DNA of 64,000 nucleotides, from positions 1-64,000 of the forward strand of contig NZ_AQWN01000011.1 in the NCBI RefSeq assembly GCF_000376385.1, given 5' to 3'. Below, piece by piece: positions 18,219-25,555 of this stretch. The stretch's first letter is position 1; every line of letters begins with the position of its first letter. Origin of the DNA: Desulfurispora thermophila DSM 16022 (lineage in GTDB: Bacteria; Bacillota; Desulfotomaculia; Desulfotomaculales; Desulfurisporaceae). The notes below the pieces were generated by a model, which saw nothing but the letters and a program-made list of their open reading frames with translations, searched no databases and was not told where the DNA came from. The position numbers and the translations under genes were made by a program.

Positions 18219-19256
18219 ATGAAGGATACGATGTTAGCGGCCGTATTTACCGCGCCGGGAAAACTGGAACTCCAGCAGGTGCCTGTACCTAAAATACAGG
18301 CACCCGACCAGGTCCTTCTCAAAGTGCTGGCCGCCAGCATTTGTGGCACCGACCTGCATATCTTGCACGTTCCACCCGGTCACCCCGGTACTGTGGGCAG
18401 CATCCTCTGCCATGAGTATGTGGGCGAGGTGCTGGAAGTGGGTTCAGCCGTGACGGAATTTGCCATAGGTGACCATGTGGTGGTGGATCCCAACCTGACC
18501 TGCGGCAGTTGCTGCAATTACTGCAAGAATGGGATGCCCAACATGTGTAGCAACATGACCACGCTGGGCATTTTCATGGATGGAGGATTTGCCGAGTACA
18601 ATGTGGCACCCGCCAGGGCTCTGCACAAGATCAGCAAGGACGTGCCGCCGGAAATAGCGGTATTTGCCGAGCCCCTTTCCTGCGTGGTCAACGCCACACA
18701 GAAAATCAAACTGCAGCCCGGTGAAACGGCTGTTGTCCTGGGGGCAGGACCGATTGGTTTGTATTTCACCCAGATCTTCAAGGCTTCCGGTGCCGGCAAA
18801 ATCATAGTTGCCGAAATTTCCTCCTTCCGCCAGCACTATGCCCGCGTAAGCGGCGCTGATGTGGTGGTTAACCCGGCCCAGGAAAACCTGGTCCAGATCG
18901 TGCAAGAACACACCGGCGGTCTGGGTGCCGACGTAGTAGTGGACGCCGTGGGCACTCTGCTCAAGGATGCTATTCAGATAGCCCGGCGGGGCGGACGCAT
19001 CCTGCTTTTCGGTCAGAACCAGAACGCCCGCGCCGAGATTGCCCAGAACGACATCACGCGCAACGAATTAACCATTATGGGCAGCTTTATAGCCAAATAC
19101 ACCTTTCCGCCCACGATCAAGCTGATTGAAAGCGGCATCTTGCCGCTGGAAAAGCTGATTACCCACCGTTTGCCCCTGCGGGAAATCGAACAGGGTTTTG
19201 ACGCTATGCGGCGGGGAGAAGCAATTGAAGTGGTGATATTCCCGCACCAGGAGTAA
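18219..19256 (+). CDS. second zinc-dependent alcohol dehydrogenase
   Basis: A 345-residue member of the same superfamily but clearly different from its neighbour. Cys42 (ICGTD) and His65-Glu66 (CHEY, with Cys replacing the usual Gly) are the catalytic zinc region; a cysteine cluster (95, 98, 99, 102, 110) carries one extra residue compared with the usual structural-zinc spacing; VVLGAGPIGLY binds NAD. It resembles L-threonine/sorbitol-type dehydrogenases. It may oxidise myo-inositol or another inositol isomer in parallel with the Gfo/Idh enzyme, but the substrate is inferred from context only. The ATG at 18219 has TGGAGGT upstream, 14 bp after iolM. Confidence 0.85.
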   Translation: MKDTMLAAVFTAPGKLELQQVPVPKIQAPDQVLLKVLAASICGTDLHILHVPPGHPGTVGSILCHEYVGEVLEVGSAVTEFAIGDHVVVDPNLTCGSCCNYCKNGMPNMCSNMTTLGIFMDGGFAEYNVAPARALHKISKDVPPEIAVFAEPLSCVVNATQKIKLQPGETAVVLGAGPIGLYFTQIFKASGAGKIIVAEISSFRQHYARVSGADVVVNPAQENLVQIVQEHTGGLGADVVVDAVGTLLKDAIQIARRGGRILLFGQNQNARAEIAQNDITRNELTIMGSFIAKYTFPPTIKLIESGILPLEKLITHRLPLREIEQGFDAMRRGEAIEVVIFPHQE

Positions 19257-19306
19257 ACACAGGGCACGTAATGTTCTTTAACAATACATTATTGGGAGGC
19301 ATTGAT

Positions 19307-20281
19307 ATGAGCAAATGGGGTTTACCTCTGAAGGATGCCGGCAGTATGGATAAGAATGACGGCATCTACTTGCAAAATATGACCTGGGCCCAGGTAGAAG
19401 AGAGATTGAAAAAATGCGACCTGATTATTATTCCGGTGGGTGCCACCGAAGCCCACGGGCCGCACGCCTGCCTGGGTGAAGACACCTTCCTGGTTACCCG
19501 CATGGCCGAACTGGTGGCCAAAAGGACCGGCTGCACCGTATCCCAACCGCTCTGGTGGGGTTCCCACCCCTACCACCATATGGGCATGCCCGGCACAGTA
19601 ATTCTGCCGGAAGAAATCTTCATCGGTGTGCTCAAGTCGGTCATGGCCGGCTACTGGAACACCGGCTTCCGTAAAATGATTCTGCTCAACGGCCACGGCC
19701 AGGAGTATGTCATTCCCACGGCCATTCACCAGTTTGCCAAAACATACCAGGTACCCATGGTGGTGTGCAATGTCAACTGGTACCACGCCATTCAGGACCA
19801 GTTCAAACTGAAGAGCGAGGGCGGCCCGTACGAAACTCACTTCATCCATGCTGACGAAGTGGAAACTTCCTGGTCGCTGGCCCTGTTCCCGGAAATGATT
19901 GATATGAGCAAAGCGGTGGACACCAACGTGCGCGGCTTCATGCCCGACGGCCATATCGACAAAGCCGGCAACCTGCTGCACCGCCCCATTGCCTGGTACG
20001 GACAGGTGGGCATGGGTCCCATTGAAGTGGCGGCCTATCCGGAAGGTGTTGTGGGCAAGGCCACTCTGGCCAGCGCGGAAAAAGCTATTCCGGGCATTGA
20101 GAAATTCCTGGATTACTTGACCAAACTGGTTAACGACATTATGGAAAAATTCCCGCCCGGTCAGCTGCCGCCCATCGAAGATGTAACCCAACGCCCCAGG
20201 GAAGAAGTGGAAGCCGTACTGAAAGGCCCCCTGGCACCCGGCGGTCGCAGCATTTACAGCCTGCGTTGGCCTCCCGCGTAA
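19307..20281 (+). CDS. iolN: creatininase-family hydrolase, diketo-inositol hydrolase (IolN-like)
   Basis: The 324-residue protein has the metal-ligand set of the creatininase family: Glu48 and His50 in GATEAHGPH, Asp59 in GEDTF, His130 in LLNGHGQE, and a later Glu in HADEVE. In Thermotoga IolN, a member of this family, opens the ring of the diketo-inositol made by IolM to give 5-keto-L-gluconate. The placement between the dehydrogenases and an IolO-like gene makes that the best call. The ATG at 19307 follows GGGAGG; the upstream in-frame start at 19271 lacks one. A strong hairpin lies downstream. Confidence 0.78.
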   Translation: MSKWGLPLKDAGSMDKNDGIYLQNMTWAQVEERLKKCDLIIIPVGATEAHGPHACLGEDTFLVTRMAELVAKRTGCTVSQPLWWGSHPYHHMGMPGTVILPEEIFIGVLKSVMAGYWNTGFRKMILLNGHGQEYVIPTAIHQFAKTYQVPMVVCNVNWYHAIQDQFKLKSEGGPYETHFIHADEVETSWSLALFPEMIDMSKAVDTNVRGFMPDGHIDKAGNLLHRPIAWYGQVGMGPIEVAAYPEGVVGKATLASAEKAIPGIEKFLDYLTKLVNDIMEKFPPGQLPPIEDVTQRPREEVEAVLKGPLAPGGRSIYSLRWPPA

Positions 20282-20314
20282 GCAGCATTCCCCCCTCTTC
20301 CTCAATAATAATAC

Positions 20315-20345
20315 AGACAGGACTGCCCGGCCGGCAGTCCTGTCT
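20315..20345 (+). terminator. stem-loop between iolN and iolO
   Basis: A 13-bp perfect stem (20315-20327 with 20333-20345) with a 5-nt loop, followed by only a few Ts. It may be a partial terminator or an mRNA-processing hairpin that tunes expression of iolO-kdgK-kdgA relative to the upstream genes. Confidence 0.55.
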
Positions 20346-20379
20346 TGCTAGCTAAAAAGTAAAAGCATGGTGAAGAAAA

Positions 20380-21192
20380 GTGCAAACATGTCTGGTTGTT
20401 TCCGGTCCGGCCCAATTTGCTGCCCTGGCCTTTAAGGATTCACTGGAGAAGGGCGTCCAGTGCGTGGCCGACCTGGGTTTTGATGCCGTAGAACTGGCCA
20501 TCCGCGATCCAGAACAGGTGGACGCCAGCGGTCTGAAAACATTATTACAAAAACTGGGGTTGCCGGTTGTAGCAATTGGTACCGGTCAGGCTTATGGCGA
20601 AGAAGGATTAAGTTTTACCGATCCCCGGGCGGAAGTTCGCTGGGCGGCCATAGAGCGGGTGAAAAAACACATCGACCTGGCGGCCAAACTGGACGCCATG
20701 GTGATCATAGGCCTGATCCGCGGCCGCCGCGTGGACGGTGTTACCCAGGAACAGGCGGTACAGTGGCTGCTGGAAGCCCTGTGCCAATGCGCTGGCCATG
20801 CCGTTCCCCAGCAGGTGCGCCTGGTCCTGGAGCCTATCAATCGCTACGAAACCAACCTACTAAATACTGTGGCTGAAACCATGGATCTGATCAGGCAGTC
20901 CGGTTGCAGCAACATTGGCATTTTGTATGATACTTTCCACGCCAATATAGAAGAGGCCGATATGCACAGAGCTATCCGGGAAGCCGGGCAGCTCCTGTGG
21001 CATGTCCACACTGCCGACAGCAACCGCTGGGCTCCCGGCTTTGGCCACCTGGATTTTACCTCATTGGTGGTCACGTTGCGGGGCATTGGTTACCGGGGAG
21101 CGCTTTCGGCGGAAATATTGCCACTGCCCGATCCGGAAAGCAGCGCCCGCCAGGCCCGGGAATTTTTAAAAAAGCTCACCCGAAGTCATTAA
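20380..21192 (+). CDS. iolO: TIM-barrel sugar epimerase, 5-keto-L-gluconate epimerase (IolO-like)
   Basis: A 270-residue AP-endonuclease-fold epimerase. Metal ligands typical of the family are visible: Glu151 in LEPINRYETN, Asp184 in DTFHANIEE, His210 in HVHTADSNRW and Glu245 in SAEILPLP. The IGTGQAYGEEGLS and IIGLIRGRR motifs closely resemble, from memory, the Thermotoga IolO protein, which converts 5-keto-L-gluconate to D-tagaturonate. That product is the substrate of UxaB in this window. The start is a GTG with only a weak Shine-Dalgarno (GAAGAAAA), so the exact start is less certain. Confidence 0.82.
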   Translation: MQTCLVVSGPAQFAALAFKDSLEKGVQCVADLGFDAVELAIRDPEQVDASGLKTLLQKLGLPVVAIGTGQAYGEEGLSFTDPRAEVRWAAIERVKKHIDLAAKLDAMVIIGLIRGRRVDGVTQEQAVQWLLEALCQCAGHAVPQQVRLVLEPINRYETNLLNTVAETMDLIRQSGCSNIGILYDTFHANIEEADMHRAIREAGQLLWHVHTADSNRWAPGFGHLDFTSLVVTLRGIGYRGALSAEILPLPDPESSARQAREFLKKLTRSH

Positions 21193-21222
21193 AAAAACAT
21201 GAAAGGGCAGGTGTCCTGCGCA

Positions 21223-22251
21223 ATGAGCAAAAAAGTGGTCACTTTTGGTGAAATAATGCTGCGCCTTTCCACTCCCAACCATTTGCGCTTTACCCAGGCC
21301 GACAGTTTTGATGTCACCTACGGCGGGGGAGAATCCAACGTGGCGGTTTCCCTGGCCCACTTCGGCCTGCAGGCCTGTTATGTAACCAAAGTGCCGGACA
21401 ACCCCATCGGCCAGTCTGCCATCAACCACCTGCGCCGCTTTGGCGTGGACACTTCCTATATTGTACGAGGTGGCAAGCGCCTGGGCATCTATTTCCTGGA
21501 AAGTGGCATTGCCCAGCGTCCATCCAAGGTGGTATACGACCGGGCCGGTTCCGCTATTGCCGAAGCCAGACCCGAGGATTTCGACTGGGAGAAAATTTTT
21601 ACCGGAGCCAGCTGGTTTCACTGGACGGGCATTACGCCGGCCATCAGCGATAGCACGGCCAGCTGTGTGCTGGAGGCCTGCCGGGCGGCCAAAAAAGCCG
21701 GCCTGACCATCAGCTGCGACCTGAATTACCGCAAAAAACTCTGGAGCAAGGAAAAGGCCCGGCAGGTCATGACCGAGCTGATGCAATATGTGGACGTGTG
21801 CATTGGCAATGAAGAAGATGCTGCAGATGTTTTTGGCATCAAGGCCGCCGAGTCCGACATCACCAGCGGTAAGTTGAACCTGGAGGGTTACAAGGATGTG
21901 GCGCGCCAACTGCAACAGACCTTTAACTTCCAGTATGTGGCCATCACTTTGCGGGAAAGCTTTTCCGCTTCTCATAACGGCTGGTCAGCTTTGCTTTACG
22001 ACGGTAAGGAATACTACCATCCCCGCCGTTACGATATCACTCCCATCCTGGACCGGGTGGGTGGCGGTGACTCCTTCGGTGCCGGCTTGATTTACTCTCT
22101 GCTGACAGGGAAGCATCCTCAGGAGGCCATTAATTTTGCCGTGGCTGCCTCCTGCCTCAAACACACCATTCATGGCGACTTCAACCTGGTTACTCTGGAT
22201 GAAGTGGAACTGCTGGCCAAGGGTGATGGCAGCGGCCGGGTACAGCGCTAG
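21223..22251 (+). CDS. kdgK: 2-keto-3-deoxygluconate kinase
   Basis: A PfkB/ribokinase-family protein that phosphorylates KDG to KDPG. It has the N-terminal GEIMLRLS and YGGGESNVAVSLA motifs (about residues 9-15 and 31-43) and the C-terminal VGGGDSFGAGL motif with the catalytic Asp (about 285). The ATG at 21223 follows GGGCAGGTG; an ATG at 21199 has no ribosome-binding site. It lies 30 bp after iolO and 12 bp before kdgA, so the three genes form one unit that finishes the route from tagaturonate. Confidence 0.9.
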   Translation: MSKKVVTFGEIMLRLSTPNHLRFTQADSFDVTYGGGESNVAVSLAHFGLQACYVTKVPDNPIGQSAINHLRRFGVDTSYIVRGGKRLGIYFLESGIAQRPSKVVYDRAGSAIAEARPEDFDWEKIFTGASWFHWTGITPAISDSTASCVLEACRAAKKAGLTISCDLNYRKKLWSKEKARQVMTELMQYVDVCIGNEEDAADVFGIKAAESDITSGKLNLEGYKDVARQLQQTFNFQYVAITLRESFSASHNGWSALLYDGKEYYHPRRYDITPILDRVGGGDSFGAGLIYSLLTGKHPQEAINFAVAASCLKHTIHGDFNLVTLDEVELLAKGDGSGRVQR

Positions 22252-22263
22252 GGGGTGTCCATA

Positions 22264-22932
22264 ATGCTGAAAAAACACGCCCAGTTAAACAGAATTCTGG
22301 AAGCCGGCATAGTGGCAGTCATTCGCGCCGACAATGCCGAAAAAGCCATGCGGGTGATTGAAGCCGTGCGCAAAGGTGGTATTCCGGCCATTGAAGTGAC
22401 CATGACCGTCCCCGGGGCCATCGAGGTCATCCGCCAACTGGCTACTACATTCAGTGAAGAGGAAATGCTGATTGGTGCAGGCACTGTGCTGGATCCGGAG
22501 ACCGCCCGCGCCTGCATTCTGGCCGGAGCTCAGTACATTGTCAGTCCAGGCTTCAATCCGGACACGGTGCGCCTGTGCAACCGCTACCAGAAGATCTGCA
22601 TGCCGGGCTGTACCACGGTGACCGAGATCCTGGCGGCCATGGAGCTGGGGGTGGACGTGGTCAAATTGTTCCCGGGCGAACTCTTCGGCCCGCAGGCCAT
22701 TAAAGCCATCCGCGGTCCGCTACCCCAGGCCAATATCATGCCCACCGGCGGGGTCAGCCTGGACAACGTGGAACAATGGATCAAGGCCGGCGCCGTAGCT
22801 GTGGGTGTGGGCAGCGACATCACCAAGCAGGGTCTGGCCGAGGGCAACTACGATTTAATCACTGAAAAAGCACGCGCTTATGTGGAAAAAATTGCCCGGG
22901 CCAGAGGGCGCTGCATGACGCCAATTTGCTGA
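22264..22932 (+). CDS. kdgA: KDPG aldolase
   Basis: A class I aldolase of 222 residues that splits 2-keto-3-deoxy-6-phosphogluconate into pyruvate and glyceraldehyde-3-phosphate. Glu44 in PAIEVTMT is the expected acid/base residue and the lysine in VVKLFPGE (about 136) forms the Schiff base; GAGTVLDPE and PTGGVSLDN are further family motifs. GGGGGTG lies 6 nt before the ATG at 22264. A good terminator follows, closing the unit. Confidence 0.94.
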   Translation: MLKKHAQLNRILEAGIVAVIRADNAEKAMRVIEAVRKGGIPAIEVTMTVPGAIEVIRQLATTFSEEEMLIGAGTVLDPETARACILAGAQYIVSPGFNPDTVRLCNRYQKICMPGCTTVTEILAAMELGVDVVKLFPGELFGPQAIKAIRGPLPQANIMPTGGVSLDNVEQWIKAGAVAVGVGSDITKQGLAEGNYDLITEKARAYVEKIARARGRCMTPIC

Positions 22933-22956
22933 TTAATATAAGACATTGCTTTCTGG

Positions 22957-22982
22957 GGCAGGCTACCCGGCCTGCCTTTTTT
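22957..22982 (+). terminator. terminator after kdgA
   Basis: A 7-bp GC-rich stem (GGCAGGC with GCCTGCC, 22957-22963 and 22970-22976) followed by TTTTTT. It implies that the next gene has its own promoter. Confidence 0.9.
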
Positions 22983-23075
22983 ATTCAGCCTGAATGAGAA
23001 ATTTTTAACACATTTTCGCGAGATTAATAATTATCTGTCAAAAAAATAGCCAAGCATAAGACGAGGTGATTATAT

Positions 23076-24227
23076 ATGACCAAGATCCGAGCCGGCATTA
23101 TTGGTACCGGCAAAGCCGCCCGCGCTCACATTGAAGCGCTACGCCGCCTGGGTTTTGTGGAGATTGCAGGAATTTGCGGCTCAAACCGGGCTCACACCGA
23201 GCAACAGGCCCGGCAGCTGTTTATTGAGCGTGTCTACTGTGACTACCGGAACCTGTTGTCCGACCCGGACATTGATGTGGTACACGTATGCACCACAAAC
23301 GACCGGCACTATGAGGTCAACAAAGACGCGCTGCTGGCCGGTAAGCATGTGGTCAGTGAAAAACCTTTGGCCGTAACACCCAAGCAAGCCCGCGAATTGG
23401 CAATAATAGCAAAAGAAAAAGGCCTGTGCACCGCGGTCATGTTCAACTACCGCATGTATGCCATGGTGCAGGAAGCCAGAAGGTTAGTGGCAGGAAAAAC
23501 GCTGGGCCGCATTAATCTGGTGCGCGGTGGTTACCTGCAGGACTGGTTGCTGACGGCCACCGACTTCGACTGGCGCCTGCAAACAGAGCAGGGCGGGCCG
23601 AGCGGTGTTTTGGCCGATATTGCTTCCCACTGGTGTGATCTGGTAGAGTATATTAGTGGCGACAATATAGTTGCCGTGCTGGCGGATACCGCGGTCATCC
23701 ACCGGCGACGCCGGGACGCGCAGGGACAATGGCACAAGGTCAACGCCCCCGAATATGCCAGCGTATTGCTGCAGTTCGCCTCGGGAGCCAGAGGGGTATT
23801 TACCGTATCCCAGGTCAGCCCCGGACACAAAAACAACCTCTTTTTGACCATAGACGGCAGCCTGGCCTCTCTGACCTGGCGGCAGGAGGATCCGGAAAAG
23901 GTCTGCCTGGGTCGACGGGAGGAAGGTTATCAATATATTGTAAAAGATGCTGGACGCCCCGGCACAGTAAAGGAATTGTGCCATTACCCGCCCGGACACA
24001 TTGAAGGCTGGCCGGACGGCGTGAAAAACCTGCTGCTCAAATTTTACAGTTACTTGCGGGAAAAGGGCGCCGCACAGCTTTTATCACTTCAACCCCACTG
24101 GCCGGACGCGCCGGCCTGGCCCACATTTGCGGACGGCTACCGGTCTGTACGGCTGGTGGAAGCCATGCTCACCAGCGCGTCCTCCGGCAACGTATGGGTG
24201 AGAATAGACGATAATTGGGAAGTATAA
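23076..24227 (+). CDS. Gfo/Idh/MocA oxidoreductase, candidate inositol 2-dehydrogenase
   Basis: A 383-residue NAD(P)-dependent sugar dehydrogenase with the N-terminal GIIGTGKAARAHI Rossmann motif (about 7-19), the catalytic EKPLA motif (about 95-99) and a C-terminal substrate domain with DIASHWCDL. IolG, which oxidises myo-inositol to scyllo-inosose, belongs to this superfamily, but so do many other dehydrogenases, and the 383-residue length exceeds the usual IolG by about 45. Its location at the end of the cluster makes it a good candidate for the first step. GAGGTGAT precedes the ATG. No AAACGTTT operator was seen in front of it. Confidence 0.82.
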   Translation: MTKIRAGIIGTGKAARAHIEALRRLGFVEIAGICGSNRAHTEQQARQLFIERVYCDYRNLLSDPDIDVVHVCTTNDRHYEVNKDALLAGKHVVSEKPLAVTPKQARELAIIAKEKGLCTAVMFNYRMYAMVQEARRLVAGKTLGRINLVRGGYLQDWLLTATDFDWRLQTEQGGPSGVLADIASHWCDLVEYISGDNIVAVLADTAVIHRRRRDAQGQWHKVNAPEYASVLLQFASGARGVFTVSQVSPGHKNNLFLTIDGSLASLTWRQEDPEKVCLGRREEGYQYIVKDAGRPGTVKELCHYPPGHIEGWPDGVKNLLLKFYSYLREKGAAQLLSLQPHWPDAPAWPTFADGYRSVRLVEAMLTSASSGNVWVRIDDNWEV

Positions 24228-24250
24228 GTTGCAATCGGGAAGGGAATATT

Positions 24251-25531
24251 ATGTCGTCACAAGTTCTGATCATCGGTGCCGGCCCGGCCGGTATGATGGC
24301 GGCCATCGCCGCGGCCCGGACGGGAGCTAAAGTAATAGTGCTGGAAAAAAACGACCGGCCCGGCCGCAAGATGGCGCTCACCGGGGGCGGACGCTGCAAC
24401 TTTACCCATGACAGCTCGCCCCGGGCCATGGTGGAAGCCATCGCCGGCAATGGTAAATTTCTTTTCAGCGCCCTGCACAGCTTCACCAGCCAGGACTGCC
24501 GGGATTTTTTCGCCCGTTTGGGTGTGCCCTCGGTAGTGGAGGACGGGGGACGGGTTTTCCCCCGGGCGGGAGATGCCCGGCAGATGGTGACCGTTTTGGC
24601 CGCACATGCCCGGCAGTTGGGAGTGGACTTCCGCTTCAACAGCCATGTAAACGACCTGCTGCTGTCGCCCGGGAAAGTCAGAGTGCTGGGGGTGCGGCTG
24701 GTTGGTGGTCAGATTATGGCCAGCCGGGTGATCATTGCCACCGGGGGCATGTCCTATCCAGCCACCGGCTCCACCGGTGACGGTTATGAACTGGCCCGCC
24801 GGGCCGGGCACAGCATTATGCCGCCCATCCCGGCCTCGGTTCCTCTGGTCTGCAGCAACGACTGGATCAAGAACCGGCGGGTGCAGGGAGTGAGCCTGTC
24901 CGGCATCAGCCTGACCGTGCAGGGCAGTAACCAAAAACCACTGGTCCAAAGCGAGGGCGACCTGGTGTTCACCCACTGGGGAATCTCCGGGCCGGCTGTG
25001 TTGCGGGCCAGCCGTAACGTGTCGGTTTATCTGTATCGCAACAACTCAGGCAACCCTCAAACAGCCCTGCCGGCTTTAATAGACTTGTATCCCAGGGTTG
25101 ATATCAGTGAGTTGCTGGCCAAATTAGGCCACATGGCCCGGCAAAATCCTCGCAAAAATCTGCTCAATATCGTCAAGCAACTGATACCCCATTCCCTGGC
25201 CCGGGTGCTGCTGGAACTGGGCGGTTTACCACCGGAACAACAGTCCGCCCAAACCGGCAAAGCAGCCTGGCAAAACTTAGCCAGGCTGCTGAAAAATCTC
25301 CCTATTTTTATTACAGGTACTCGCCCGCTGGCCGAAGCCACTGTAACAGCAGGCGGAGTGGATGTGGGGCAGATCGACCCGCGCAGCATGGCCTCGCGCC
25401 TGGCGCAGGGGCTGTATTTTGCCGGCGAGGTTATGGATGTGGACGGGCCCACCGGCGGGTACAACCTGCACATTGCCTTTGCCACCGGGTATCTGGCCGG
25501 CACCGCGGCGGCCCAGGCCGGAACTGGCTGA
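24251..25531 (+). CDS. NAD(P)/FAD-dependent oxidoreductase (HI0933/BaiN family)
   Basis: A 426-residue flavoprotein with the N-terminal IIGAGPAGMMAAI dinucleotide-binding motif, the TGGGRCNFTH signature of the HI0933 family (about 50) and the C-terminal GEVMDVDGPTGGYNLH motif. The family includes BaiN, a flavoprotein linked to bile-acid metabolism, but most members have no known substrate. The ATG at 24251 lies 23 bp after the Gfo/Idh stop, so they may be co-transcribed. Its end faces the AOR gene with a 24-bp gap. Confidence 0.9.
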   Translation: MSSQVLIIGAGPAGMMAAIAAARTGAKVIVLEKNDRPGRKMALTGGGRCNFTHDSSPRAMVEAIAGNGKFLFSALHSFTSQDCRDFFARLGVPSVVEDGGRVFPRAGDARQMVTVLAAHARQLGVDFRFNSHVNDLLLSPGKVRVLGVRLVGGQIMASRVIIATGGMSYPATGSTGDGYELARRAGHSIMPPIPASVPLVCSNDWIKNRRVQGVSLSGISLTVQGSNQKPLVQSEGDLVFTHWGISGPAVLRASRNVSVYLYRNNSGNPQTALPALIDLYPRVDISELLAKLGHMARQNPRKNLLNIVKQLIPHSLARVLLELGGLPPEQQSAQTGKAAWQNLARLLKNLPIFITGTRPLAEATVTAGGVDVGQIDPRSMASRLAQGLYFAGEVMDVDGPTGGYNLHIAFATGYLAGTAAAQAGTG

Positions 25532-25555
25532 AAAAGCCGATGTCCGGCCCGGCTA

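Noticed and set aside
16985-18349. Long open frame on the minus strand opposite iolM
   Set aside because: It lies within the coding strand of a clear zinc dehydrogenase, with low-complexity His/Gly-rich sequence and no family motif. Similar antisense frames opposite the sigma54 activator (27860-29125), putA (37178-38680) and the acyl-CoA dehydrogenase (48919-50010) were rejected likewise.
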